NCBI RefSeq assembly: GCF_029784155.1
Contig: NC_073693.1
Span: forward strand, 167,019,104 to 167,083,103
Reading direction: 5' to 3'
Length of the DNA stretch: 64,000 nucleotides
Source of the DNA: Uranotaenia lowii
Lineage: Eukaryota; Arthropoda; Insecta; Diptera; Culicidae
In this document: piece by piece, positions 10,094 through 21,944 of the stretch
Layout of the letters: every line of letters begins with the position of its first letter
How positions within the stretch are numbered: the stretch's first letter is position 1
Notes under the pieces: generated by a model
What the model saw: the letters and a program-made list of their open reading frames with translations, nothing else
Databases searched by the model: none
What the model was told of the DNA's origin: nothing
Program-made: the position numbers and the translations under genes

Positions 10094-12410
10094 TTGACCC
10101 CAATTGTGAAGGACTTCTCATGTATGTATGAACGACGGTCAGCCTCAGCTTGGCGACATGTTTGACAGTAGTTTGTTAAGGTTTGTGGGATAGGTAAATT
10201 CCTTTTCGTTCTTCATAAAATGATCGTGACATTTAGAAGGATGCTTTCTGATATAGTTAAGTTTTTTTTTGAAGAAAAAAAGCGTTCCGAACAAGCCAAA
10301 ATCACGTTTTTTAGAATTCTGAGATTTGAATGGGAAGAATTTTTTTTTGAAAAATATTTTTAAAACTTAAACACAATTTAAAAGCCTTTTAAATAGGTAG
10401 TCAAAAGTTTGAGCAATCTTCTCAAAGGGAAGTTTTCTTTTGTAGTCTACCTAAACGACGATACAAACGGATTATACCAAATTCAGGTGGGCTCCAGCAG
10501 GCTTAAAAATTTGCTGATCCCGGAACATGTCTGGATATTAAGCTCGAATGTATTTTATCGATCATAACTGAAAACCACACCGTCATTGCCACAATCAGAC
10601 TCCAATGCTTAATCCACAAATTGAAAGCTCACTCGATCACGTGCTCGTTCGAACTTGTACGGTCACATTCATAAACAACATTTCGTACCATCATTCGTTC
10701 GTTCGTTTGTTCCAGCAATCAAACCGGTTGATTGTATTTTTTCAATATTAAGAAATGTATCTACACTGCCACACAAATGCTAAGGCTTGTGTTCCACTAA
10801 GTATCGGATCACATACAATTTTCGATTTCTACATGAAGAAATAACGTAAAACTTTTGTATAAATTTGTTTTATAGGGTTGTTTTTATTAAACTTTTGGGT
10901 TTTTTTCTGTTTTGATGAGTTTCTGAACTTTTCGTCGAATACCTCTCATCAATATCTGCTCAGTTTCAAAATTTACCCTGTTGACCATTTATTCCACCTG
11001 GAACAATTAGGCCCAAAAATTACTTGCACCCAAAACAATCGAATTCTCACGTTTTTCTTAACAATAAAGTATTCGTTTCGTAATCAAATTCACAATAAAA
11101 TAATTCTACTTGTTTTTCTCATTGGTTATTGTTTTAGGATCTAACAACAGAGGAATATGTGTGAACTGATAAAATTATTCCTACAATGTAGAATGGGAAG
11201 TGCTCAGAAACATATATTTATGCGTATGGGCTTGTGATATAGCTCAGTTGGCAAGTCAGTTGCTTCCTGTTGTTAGAACGACTCTTATATTGGAAACAAA
11301 AAAATTCATTCGTATGTTCAAAAACACAGTAAAAAAACATTTGCAACTCATACTGATAACATTTCATCTTTCCTGACCTACAATAAATTAGCCGTTTGTT
11401 AATGAATTTTAAGGTCGCAGCAACATAATCATTCGAAATGCTTGACAAAACGCGCATTAGCATAGATCAACTAATTGATGTGTGTGATTTTGTTTTAAGG
11501 AAACGTGATTTTGATGCATTGATGAGTGAAAATTTAGTTTAGTGATCGATTCAACAATGTTGAGTGAACATGTTTTACTAAGCTCTTGTTATAGGTTCAA
11601 TTTTTTCGTTTACCCCTTTTCTGAAGCTCTTGTTAAGCTTTAAAGATGTAACTAGTGAAGTAAGTTTAGATATGCGAGCGCATAGCTCTCAGTAGAAATA
11701 CATACATAAATTTTTAAAATTTAAACAATAAAAAATAGGCTTTTCAAACAGTTTCAATGAAAAAAGTGGATTAATTTGCGACATAAATATGAATAGTGAA
11801 AATATATTTCGTTGAAAACAAAACTAAAAACAGTTAAAAGTTTGATCGTGGTAAAATTTTTCAGGAGTAGGTAAGTGTTCAAAAGATTTTTTCTTTAAAT
11901 TAAGCTTATTCTCTTGTCTTCAGAATTACGATGGGATAAACAAAAATGAAGAACTATTTAATAAGGAAGGTGATAATTCATCAACAAACCAAACGCAAAA
12001 GAAGGGAACACAGTGATTTAACAATATTAGGTAACGGTAGACTGAGTCGATTTGGAGTCATTTTCGAATTTCTGAAACCCTGGGGTCTTAAATGCTTCGT
12101 TTTAGTCCAAAACTCATCAATGATTTTTTTTGCAAAATTTTTAAGTAATGTTTACATGAGTAAATTCGGACTTTTAGGTTTGTATGGGAAAATTGAATAT
12201 TTTGTACTGAAAAATCAACATCATTTTTGTTTCGTTTGTGCAATCGAGCATACTAATGGTTTTTGTGCAAATTTATAAATTTTTCAAAGAAAAATTTCCG
12301 CTGAACAACTTTCTCGAAGACCGTTAATTCGTATCTTCTTAGACAAAAAAGTTATTAGCTGTTTAACAGGGGTATATCTTTTGGCATTGATAAACAATAA
12401 ATTTACGGGT
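10094..12410. other. Intergenic DNA without recognised genes
   Basis: One 110-codon ATG frame at 11946-12278 lacks coding character. A tRNA-like fragment lies at 11228-11262. The rest is AT-rich with no clear structure. Confidence 0.5.
11228..11262 (+). repeat. tRNA-like SINE head fragment (box A only)
   Basis: The phrase TATAGCTCAGTTGGCAAGTC resembles a tRNA A box and is shared with the segment at about 54249-54270 (TTCAATTGGCAAGTCAGCCT). No convincing B box follows, so this is probably a degraded SINE and not a tRNA gene. Confidence 0.4.
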
Positions 12411-12415
12411 TGGCT

Positions 12416-12520
12416 TGATAATATTACCTACAAACTTTTTACTGGTTTCCTCATGCTATACGAACACTGATGGACGATGGTGTAAAAATATTTTTCGAAC
12501 AATCACTCAATTTTTTTAAA
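12416..12520 (-). repeat. Dispersed repeat, inverted copy of 60940-61060
   Basis: The complement of this stretch matches 60940-61060 over about 100 bases with scattered differences, including CGAAAAATATTT, ACACCATC and ACCAGTAAAA.TTTGTAGGT. It is a dispersed transposon fragment; the family is unknown. Confidence 0.6.
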
Positions 12521-12728
12521 TAAATATTTTTATAATTCAGTTAGGTGTCGGAGGTAAAATTCAACAAAATGCAAATCAAAGAACACCTCGTAAATCTCGT
12601 TTCCATGTGCTATTATATGAATGTTTTTTATCACGCGTTTGTAAACATTGAATTTTCATTCCAAACATTTATTTTTATGATTTCAGCTTGTAGAATTTTA
12701 TAGTAATATAATTTAACCCCTAAATGTA

Positions 12729-12967
12729 CACAGTAAACTAAAATTACCGAGTTCGGTAATTTTTTTACCGAAATCCTAACATGTGTAAATCGTTAAACTG
12801 TTCGGTAATTTTTTCGGTAAAAAATAAACGAACATCGGTAAATGAAGAGTCGATTTACCGATGTTCGTTTATTTTTTACCGGAAAAATTACCGAACAGTT
12901 TAACGATTTACACATGTTAGGATTTCGGTAAAAAAATTACCGAACTCGGTAATTTTCATTTACTGTG
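12729..12967. mobile_element. Near-perfect palindromic foldback MITE, 239 bp
   Basis: Two arms of about 114 bases are complementary with only a few mismatches and are separated by a short loop near 12846. The termini read CACAGTAAA and TTTACTGTG, flanked by TA on both sides (12727-12728 and 12968-12969). The arms are built from TTACCGA/TCGGTAA blocks. It has no coding capacity. The TA duplication points to Tc1/mariner-type mobilisation. The near-identity of the arms suggests a recent insertion. Confidence 0.9.
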
Positions 12968-13230
12968 TATGCAGCATTCTTATTTTCAGAAAAATAACTA
13001 AAAAAAACCAATGATTTTTCTAACTACGCCAATTTGATGTCCCATCATCCTTAAAACTTTTGATGCATAAGGGGTAGGATTAACTGTGAACATAAGTTTT
13101 TTAGAAGCCATTGAAGTTGAAAATTGTTGCATGTTGTCCCAGTTGACGATAATTTTCCGATCATAGAAATTTAAATTCGGATTTTGTTTAGAAGTTGTAT
13201 TTTCAGATATATATAAAGGATGTTATTCGC

Positions 13231-13474
13231 AGTGAAAAGTGAAAAGTTTAGTAGGGACATCTAAAGATTATGAAATTTTATAGATGGATAGAAGGATAGT
13301 TGGTTCATAGTAGTTGGCCCTTGCGGAACAAAATTTTTTTATGTGATGATAATGCTTCTAAATAAATTCTACCCGCTCATTTTCATCATCTTTCATTCCA
13401 TCTAACCTTCCATCCATCTATAAAATTTCATAATCTTTTGATGTCCCTACTAAAAAGGACATCACTTTTCACTT
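13231..13474. repeat. Foldback element with ~80-bp inverted arms
   Basis: The left arm contains GTAGGGACATCTAAAGATTA and the right arm the complement of GTAGGGACATCAAAAGATTA. The match runs through AAATTTTATAGATGGAT and on to GAAAAGTGA/TCACTTTTC at the outer ends. The interior carries TAGTTGGCCC, which recurs near 31155. No target duplication is obvious. Confidence 0.7.
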
Positions 13475-13483
13475 ATAAGGCCG

Positions 13484-13530
13484 ATAAATACAAGTAACAA
13501 ACATAAATTACGGTAATTAATCTCTTCATA
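13484..13530 (+). repeat. Dispersed ~45-bp repeat (copies at 14765-14815 and 31200-31246)
   Basis: All three sites share CGATAAAT, AACAAACA, a TTACGGT- or ATAACGGT-like core and then TTAATCTCTTCATA. Two lie next to foldback debris, so this is probably the end of one transposon family. Confidence 0.65.
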
Positions 13531-13539
13531 AAAAAAAGT

Positions 13540-16040
13540 TATTCACAGAGTATTTTTAAATTCAATTGACGAATCTATAAAAATTTAGACGCCCGTTAAA
13601 AATGTTTGTAACATTGATAATAATGCTAGCAGTGAGCATGAGTTTAAAACAATATATTATACATCGTTTTTTTTCTTTTTTAATGCAATTTTGATCCAAG
13701 CTAAGAATTACTACAGCATATAGCCGATGTAAAAGCTTTACATTGCACAAACTGGTTCTTAATTTGTTTACAAGATCAGATCTACTAATTTTATTCTATC
13801 AACTGATTGCAATACAGAAAAGTACAAAACACAAAATGCTTTATTGGTTATTCAGGAATTCGCATCACACGCCCCGAACCGGTTGAATCGATCAGCAATT
13901 AAATCCACATGCGGATTGTTATTTACCTGTCTTGTAGGGTAACGGACCTATTTTGGACTGCTTCGGGAAGAGGCGATGCTTGTACTTGAATTAAAAAGGT
14001 ATATGTTACAGTTACTTAATGTTTCATCCGACCATTTTCTATCGCGACATATCAATGCAACAAGATTAAAGCTTAAAAATTTGTTTATCAGTTACTTTTT
14101 TTGTCTGGTCGGTATTTTGGACCACCTTCGGGACCTATTTTGGACCACCCTTAAACTAAATAAAAAAATTCGAATTTTACTACAGTTTTGATAATTATGC
14201 GTGTAATTTAGTTAACCTTTTTATTTTATCCTCCGTATTCAAGTTTTGTTCACGTTAATTCTTTCGTTAACGATTTTCCTTCAAACTCAGCCTCTTTCTA
14301 CACTTGTTTGTTGGATATTTAGTACTACATACAACCATCTATTATTTGCTTGTACAACTATGCTGTAAAACAAAAAATGGTGATAAGAAAAAGGAACCTA
14401 CCAACTGAAAACTCATCCGTATATATAGTTCGTTTAAAATGTTTTGGAAATTCTGAAAGCACACTGCAATCTCGACGAAACTTGTTGTGAAGTTCAAAAT
14501 ACTGGTCGGTTTTCTGTGGCCAGTTGGTTTAACTTCAGGATCATATTTTGAAACGCAACACAACTCATCCACGACACTAACTGATTTATATTTACCTCCA
14601 AAACCTAATTTGGTTTAGCTTTAGTACTGTAGCGTACCTACATAAATTCAAACAACTTAAATCATTTTAATCCTATTAAACCCTCTACAATCCAGATTTT
14701 TTTCGCTGAAAATTTCACAGAAGATAAATTTTAATTGTTACTTTGATTTATCGGCCTAGCGGTGAAATCGATAAATCAAAGTAACAAACAAAAATTACGG
14801 TGGTTAATCTCTTCATAAAATAAATTTTAATGATAACAAACAACTTAAAATTAATGTTGAAGAAAATCTTTAAAAAAACGAAAAGTTGCATAACTGCAGA
14901 GACTGAAGAACTACATCTTCAGTACTTTTTTGGTTGTAGTTTTCAAACATTCCAGTGAAATGACTTCAATTTTTTTTTTTCTAAATTATGAAATATATAA
15001 AGATTATCTCATAGTCATATTCTCATGTTCTTTAGTTTCTATAAGCTGTGAACTGCTTGTCAAACAGCTGCTAGTAGTATGGATTGTAAGATTAACATTT
15101 TTTTAAACATTCTGTGCAAAAAGTTGGAGTTAAAATAATGATAGGCTTTGGATTTATGTCGATTATAGTAAACCTCGTCAAACGGCGGGGTTGGGTTCAA
15201 GGGGTTAATTAAATAAAAAATACCATAATTTCAAATTATATTTTACATAAGCGAATGAAATAGTGTGCACCATTCTATTCATATTCTCGCTGAAAAAATA
15301 TCGTGGCTCAATTTTTAATTAGCAATATGGCTGAAAGAAGGCCTCCAAAATTCACTAATCCACGTGTTTTTAGCCTTAAATCATCTTGATCTGGAGAAGT
15401 TATTCAGCGAACGTCACTAAACGTCAATTGACGATTCATTCAAAAAAAAAAAAAAAAACCAAAACAAATCACCAATGTCTGTCTGATGTTTGGCATCCAT
15501 TTTTCTCCTGTGATGCTTGTTTTTGTTGCAACTGCCCCAAACTTTAAACCTCCGGCTTGTTGGTCGCATGCCGCAGTACGCAGACCCATTCATGAAGTCT
15601 GCGGTGCAATGAAAATCATGAGATTTCTTTTATGTAGGTATGTAGGAGAAATGATCTTTTTAGGAGGAGAAATTATTTTTAGTCAATTTTGCGCTCCAAA
15701 AATCCAATTCGTGAGGAAATCCACTCTTTGTTTCATAATCAAGCTCAAGAGGAAATTATAAAAAATGGCATCAAAAAAGGAAAACAAAAATTCTTCTCTC
15801 ACTTCAATCTAGCCGCCATCATGCAAGGCAGCTTTACCACAGTTGATAATAGTCTGTCAAATTCCAATGGTAGCGAATGGTTGAAAAAAAAGGCTGAAAA
15901 AGTGTGTTAGAAACAATTAGTCTTCAACTTATCCCACTGGATGTACTAAGACTTCTTTACGCTGAAACATGCCCAAGCAACCAAAAGTCACATATTTACT
16001 TGAATGAAGGCTTTGAAAGTTACGTATTGGCTGACAAAGA
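13540..16040. other. Intergenic DNA, mostly featureless
   Basis: A phrase GGACCTATTTTGGAC occurs at 13948 and twice near 14115-14145, and it matches the end of a repeat near 20620. A (A)16 run lies near 15446. Several short frames lack coding character. No gene was recognised. Confidence 0.5.
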
Positions 16041-16049
16041 GAATCAACT

Positions 16050-16215
16050 CCCCAATTCCCTTGAGTGAACTTTATGTGCTCATTAATGAACTTGAAAGTT
16101 GCAAAAGTGATTAATATGTACGTTGTATGTAACTTATTTTGCTCAATTCCTATAAGTGAACTATATGTAATCATTAATGAACTAGAAAGTTGCAAAACCG
16201 ATTTATATGTACGTA
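16050..16215. repeat. Two diverged ~95-bp tandem units
   Basis: Both units contain AGTGAACT-TATGT, CATTAATGAACT.GAAAGTTG and ATATGTACGT in the same order. They begin at about 16055 and 16148. Confidence 0.7.
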
Positions 16216-16372
16216 CTCAAGTCACATAAAGGGTACAAAATTACTCAAAACGGAATTTACTAAGTCACAAAAAGGGCATTGAGGTGTTTTCTTCTTGACT
16301 GGCTGGCTGGCTGTTTGGTTGGGCGTGTGCGCTATCACCCTTTCGAGTTTAAGTTTTAGTAAGAACAACATC

Positions 16373-16441
16373 TAGGCGGGGTCTAGTGGTAGCGTGTTCG
16401 ATTCTGACCACGAAGGTCGGGGTTCGATCCCCAGGCGGGGC
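16373..16441 (+). repeat. tRNA-like sequence, probable SINE head
   Basis: An A-box-like GTCTAGTGGTAGCGTG is followed 33 bases later by a B box, GGTTCGATCCC, the spacing of a Pol III internal promoter. The ends GGCGGGG and GGCGGGG are direct, not complementary, so no acceptor stem forms. This argues for a tRNA-derived SINE and against a tRNA gene. The AG repeat near 16478 may belong to its tail. Confidence 0.5.
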
Positions 16442-16617
16442 AACGATACGATACCGATGCCAAGGGTGCAATTGAGATAGAGAGAGAGTTTTTGCTCATT
16501 TTACGATTTTTGGAGCTGAATTAAAAGGCCGCTGGAAGCTGAATAGTAGGTCATTAACACTTGTTTTGGAACTTAAAAGAATCAATAAGAACTTAAATTT
16601 TGAGCTGCATAGAACGT

Positions 16618-17016
16618 AGGCTAGGTGGGGTAATTATGAACAAAATTTCTTCATTTGGCACACTTACAGCCACCAAATGTTTATTTCTTAACATAAATTC
16701 TGAAATGCTGCCAACAATGAATATTTCCGTGATCTTCATCATTCTGTAGAACAACTTTTTTTTGTCGCAACTCACGTCCTTGAGACGTCTGTTCATAATT
16801 ACCCCGTCTGTTCATATTTACCCCCTTCTCTAGGGGGTAATTAAGAACACAAAACCTACGAACTTGGTATAAAATTTTTGAAAAGTAACAGTATTTATAC
16901 GTTACATTTACCCATAGTAAGCAGTGTATGGTGATTTTTTACTTAAAAAATTATGTTCATAATTACCCCAAAACCTGTTCATAATTACCCCGAACGCTGT
17001 TCATATTTACCCCAAG
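16618..17016. mobile_element. ~400-bp MITE with GGGGTAATTATGAAC ends
   Basis: The left end is TAGGCTAGGTGGGGTAATTA and the right end reads the complement of GGGGTAAATATGAAC. GTTCATAATTACCCC-type motifs recur internally at least five times. It is related to 19612-19998, in opposite orientation, and has no coding capacity. Confidence 0.55.
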
Positions 17017-19130
17017 ACTTGTCCAATATGATTTATATGGTGTCAGAAAATCTCAATCCAATACCAAATAATGAAAATAAATAGCAGTAATAAAAAAATT
17101 GATTGTTTTATAAAAACTCAATTCAATTCATGTATAAAACTTGTAGAATAAACGAATGTAATCAAAATTAAGAGGTAAAGCAAAACAAAAAATTTTTAGT
17201 GTTCTTTTTTATTGATTTTTTCTATCTTTTGTTCAGGTAGTTCAATTTTTGTTGCATCTTTTACGGGTTGGTTTGTTTCTTTTTTCCTTCGTGTCTTTAT
17301 GTCGTTGCAGATCATTTTTTTTTGTTAGGACCTCTCCATACGTGTGAAATTTTAGGCGAGTTAGGCTACTCGATAGTTTTTACATCCGTTTTAGATGTCC
17401 TGCACAGCAAACTTCAAGTTTTCATCTAAATGTCGTGGGTTAGGCTTTTCACGTAGGTACGTGCGAGATATCATGAAATTGACACCTTTACATATACAGA
17501 AAATTCTAATTTTTTGTTAAGATGGTGGTTTCACAAAAACAATCATTAAAATCTTCTCGGACAGTCATATTTGCAAGGTTTGTCAGTTCTATATGATCGA
17601 CTGTTTTGAGTAATATTAAAACTAATTAATTTTTTTATCACCTGTAAGAAATATCACATAAGTAGCTCTATTTTCTAAAAAATAAAAAAAAAAATACTAC
17701 AGAAGTTTTCCTCACCAATCAGGTATCAGGTATCAGAAGAGGGTTGGCTTAATAGCGGCACGTTATCCAAACACACGGGAAAATTGTGCCTGGCCTTTTT
17801 TATATATAGATTTTATCATTTACCTGAGAAAACCTAGACCCCATCAGAGGGATTGAAATTCTCGAAGCTTTATAGCTCTTTTCCACAAAGTATGAGGAAA
17901 GAAAGTATGTCCTTAAGGTTAAATTTTTTAAAATTGGATTCACTTAAAACGTGTTGTCCTAAAATACGAAAACGTAATTGAGCAAACGAGGGGCAATTGC
18001 ATATCAGGTGGAATGAATCATCTACAACATTTTGAACTAAATAAAAAAAAACATGTATTTGAACAAATTAAGATTGAAAAAAGTTACTAAGTATAAAAAT
18101 AAGACTGAAAGAAAATAGATTTTGGATCTTTGTTATCCGAATGTAACTCATAAATAATTATTATTTGCTGTTATTCTAATGCTCTGAATAGCAGCACATT
18201 GTCCAAACATACAGGAAAATTTATCTTTTTGATCTTTGTATTGTGGACTTATTCACCTAATACGGCCGGAACAAATTTCAAATCCTTCTTTTGTCACTCG
18301 GAGTTGGAACACCGCAAGGGGGGGGGGGGGGGGGGGAAATAAAAAAAATAATGCAAAAAAAACAAATAAATTGGAATAAATTGCACGAAATCTTGTTTGA
18401 AACAAAATTGCATACAATATCATTGCACAAAATCTATAGATCAAGTTATTTTTTATCTAAAAATTCAATAAAATAAAGAATAGAAAAGGTGAAATACCTC
18501 CCATCTTCCAAAATTTTTGTTTTGGTTTTGACCACAGAGATTTAAGGTTCATATTTATGGTAAATTTCACGCGGTAATGAATAAAAGCTCGAGCAGCAAA
18601 CTTTTTGTTAAAAAATGGGGAATTTTATTTTAAGTAGAATTAAAATTTTTTTCAAGTCTAGTTTACAACCTTGTTATTTATCAATATCAAAAAACTGGTT
18701 TTGGAAGGACCTGAAACCTGTATTCGGTATAAGAAAACTATTCCTGGGATACAGGTTTTCGGTTTCGGTATTACCGCTAAAACTATCCTTACGCAACACC
18801 ACTCACTTAATCTAAGAAAGCATTTGATTGCCTTTTTTCTATCAACAAAAAATAAGTTCTTATTACTATTTTTTTAAACAAAATTAAGACTTATTTAAAT
18901 GTGGTTACGCATTGAGCTTTTTTTCAAAATTTATGTTTTATTCACTTTTTTTCACTTTTGAAATTTTTTTTGCAGTTTTGAAAAAATTGCGTTCATTGGC
19001 ATAGCTTTTTTTATAAATCCAAATCACAATTTTAGAAAAAAAAAATCATTTTCTCAAAAATTCAAAACTCAACACATTGTGGACCTCACTTAAATATGAC
19101 ATTTATTGAATTTGGTCCAGAGCATTCTGT
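17017..19130. other. Intergenic AT-rich DNA, no gene recognised
   Basis: Apart from the G homopolymer at 18318-18336, I see only AT-rich sequence. Two short phrases around AACACACGGGAAAATT (17770) and AACATACAGGAAAATT (18205) are similar and suggest a diverged repeat. Confidence 0.5.
18318..18336 (+). repeat. Poly-G homopolymer, 19 G
   Basis: An uninterrupted run of 19 G sits in otherwise AT-rich DNA. It could form a G-quadruplex, and its length is likely polymorphic or a sequencing artefact. Confidence 0.9.
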
Positions 19131-19135
19131 GAGCG

Positions 19136-19400
19136 CTGATGTGGTCTAGCGGATAGGCTGGCGCCAGTCTGGATTTAGTATGCCAGGAGTACTGGGTTCA
19201 ATTCCCGGTAGCGGCAAGAAAACTTTTGAGTTCGAATCCCATAAGTGGCCGTCAGGTAAGATGTGTTTCCTCTTATAACTGACTATATAATACGAATGTT
19301 CAATCAGTTGCCAGCTGGCCAGGTATAAACACGGATACCGGAATACCTGTAAATAAACTAACCCATTTGATTGACTCGTTCTTCTAAAATACACCAACAA
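19136..19400 (+). repeat. tRNA-derived SINE-like element
   Basis: TGGTCTAGCGGATAGGCTGG resembles an A box and GGGTTCAATTCCC a B box, with a second TTCGAATCCC at about 19232. The unit lies beside the 19612-19998 MITE. Its 3' limit is unclear and no target duplication was found. Confidence 0.5.
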
Positions 19401-19611
19401 CAACACAAAACATTCATCCACAACAGTTCATACGAAGCCATGGGGTCCGGGTAGGGTGTACGTGTGCTTTGGAGATTTGTCGAAAGTAATTATCTAAGAA
19501 GGCATGTGAGCATATACTTAGGCAGAAACTGCGGTGAATCCGTGTACCCATGGTAGATAACTAACAAATGTACATACAAATGTACATACATTCTGTGATA
19601 CAGAATGCAGA

Positions 19612-19998
19612 GTGTTGATGTTATGGGGTAAATATGAACACTCATCTGTGAATCAGTGGGAATGAAATTTTTCAAAATTTCTTCAAAATCCAGACAAAGC
19701 ATCATAAACTAGATGTAAAACAGGTGATAACAACATTTCAGCTGGATTTCCTATGATCAGATATTCAAAACATTGAACATTGTCGAAAACGATTTCCGTT
19801 TCACGGGGTAATGGTTTTTTAAAACATCTGAAATGATATCATAAGGATTTGAAAACAGATCAAAAACAGCTTATAGCTATCAATTGGATGTTAAACTACC
19901 ACTTTTGGAACTTTTTGTGTTCATTCATCCCCCACATGAGCGCGTATGGCACTTGTTCGGAATTACCCCGTGTTCATAATTACCCCCACTTGACCCTA
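19612..19998. mobile_element. ~390-bp MITE, opposite orientation to 16618-17016
   Basis: The left end has GGGGTAAATATGAAC and the right end GTTCATAATTACCCCCACTT then GACCCTA. The complement of the right end aligns with the left end of 16618-17016. There is no coding capacity. Confidence 0.5.
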
Positions 19999-20000
19999 CT

Positions 20001-21940
20001 TCATATCAATGATGGGGCTGAGTAAGCGTTTTTGTATCTGTTTTATGGGACTTTTGGTTGCTTGGGTGGATTCAGTTTGTCTTTATTCAGCCAGTAAGCT
20101 GAAACAGCAATTACGCATTCGTAAGCTTTTTTCAGCAAATTGCCGTTCTTAAGCAGCCAAAATGGTTGTTGGTTTAACAGCAATATTAATAGGTTATGGT
20201 GAGTGGTTCAAAATAAGTCCCTAAGGAATTCATTAGGACCTATTTTCGACGTGAGTCAAATTGATATAAATTCAAATAAGTATTTTTTTGAGCTTTTAAC
20301 TTCCAAACTAGTTTCATAGTATTTTACCATAGATGTGAACATATTTGTAGTTGTTTAATTCATCACAGCTATGTAGAAAACCTCTAGAAAGTTGTCTCCA
20401 ATAATGGCACGTCCTCCTGAAATGTGCTTAATTCGGCCCAACTGTGAAAAATCATAACTTTATTTTAAATTCTTTATCCCTTATCAACTTATTTAAATGG
20501 AATGTTGAAAATAATTTGAATGATAGGAAGAAGATTTACCTGTGTTTGTTCAACTTTTCCATGATTAACTTGATTTATTGGTGAAATATCGGAAAATAGT
20601 TGCAAGATGGTCCAAAATATGCACCCGGTCCAAAATAAGTCCGTTACCCTATCTGTTTGAAAAAATAAAAAATAAAATATATACATACTAAAGCATTTTT
20701 AAATTTTTTAAAATGTTTATTTGTTTTGGCTATTCCGAGCATTTTTTAATTAAAAACCAAGCAATATCAGGGGCTTGGTTTTCCAATTTTTCAGCTGAAC
20801 TGGACGATACCTACAAATAGTACAAATTACATGTCTCATATATCACAATCAGACGTATACTATGACGATGGAAATAATCTAATTTAACATTAACAATATT
20901 TTATTTAACTTCGAGTACGATGTAATTGTAGCGATGGTCCAATACACAAGGAAATAAAAAATATTGATTTTTTCCAAGGTACAAAGGTCCAATACACAAG
21001 GAAATAAAAAATATTGATTTTTTCCAAGGTACAATCTGCAATAAGGATTTCTTCTTTAGCAGCTCTTGTTTTTTAGATAACTTTTTAAAATTAATAAAAA
21101 TTAATTGAAGAAATTTGTGCAATTTTTTGAGAACATCAAAACATTTTGAAAATAAAGTTTTTAATTCACTAATTAACTTTCCCGTAGACAGCGAGGAATT
21201 TTACATGCTGAAAAAAAGTTAACAGTTTTTCTTTTTATTTATTTTCACAATTCTGTAAAAAAACGATAAATTTGACGAAATTTCTTAGATTTTAGATCTT
21301 AGATTTTTTCAACATAAGTCGAATCGTTTTGCAGTGTTCAACTAAATTGTAAAATTGATGGAAATTTTTTATATTAAATTCTCTAAAATTTCTTAAGTGA
21401 TTTCAGAAATAGTTGTTACCTTTGAAAAAATCAAAAAATTGTAGAACTAATTTTTTCGAAGCGTTGTATATCTCAAACTAAGCAAAATTTGAATCCTTGA
21501 TCGAATCGAGGATAGTGAATAAATTCAAATAAGTTTTTATTTTTAATTTAGGGATGTTGGTTCATCAATAACACAAGCAAACAGCATTTTTTGTGCTCAT
21601 GATTTAATAACTGATTTTGATTTGAAATTCGTTTTTTTTTTCAATGGTTGGTTTTTTCATCCCTACCATCCACACAGATGAAATTTTGCTACCTTGTTAT
21701 CAGGCTGTGATTCACCGTGGCTTTTGTGCTTAGGACGCACGATCGAAATTGCGCCCTGAGTTCGTTGTGCGGAAATTTGATTTTAATATTATCATGATTT
21801 TCGGTAACCGGTATCCGATGTACTAACGCATTTCAATTTGACTTTGCTCTCATACTAACGTGAGCTAGAATTTCAGTATACGTATAGTATTACGATTTGT
21901 TTATGAAATAGTTAATAGCTTTGTTTTTTCTCTGTACCTT
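20001..21940. other. DNA upstream of the gem leader
   Basis: The phrase GGTCCAAAATAAGTCC followed by GTTACCCTA ends near 20650 and matches the complement of the start at 13937, so a repeat end lies here. The 50-bp tandem duplication is annotated separately. The gem promoter should lie in or near the last part of this stretch, but no TATA or initiator could be fixed. Confidence 0.4.
20936..21033. repeat. Perfect 50-bp tandem duplication
   Basis: GGTCCAATACACAAGGAAAT starts at 20936 and again at 20986. The two units are identical over at least 48 bases, which indicates a very recent duplication. Confidence 0.95.
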
Positions 21941-21944
21941 TCAG

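Noticed and set aside
11946..12278. 110-codon ATG frame
   Set aside because: Composition is that of AT-rich noncoding DNA, with no domain or splice support.
16373..16441. tRNA gene
   Set aside because: A and B boxes are present but no acceptor stem forms and the ends are direct repeats. A SINE head fits better.
16618..19998. A single 3.4-kb transposon bounded by GGGGTAATTATGAAC ends
   Set aside because: Each end is itself a ~390-400-bp unit with its own inverted terminus, so two separate MITE copies explain the pattern better.
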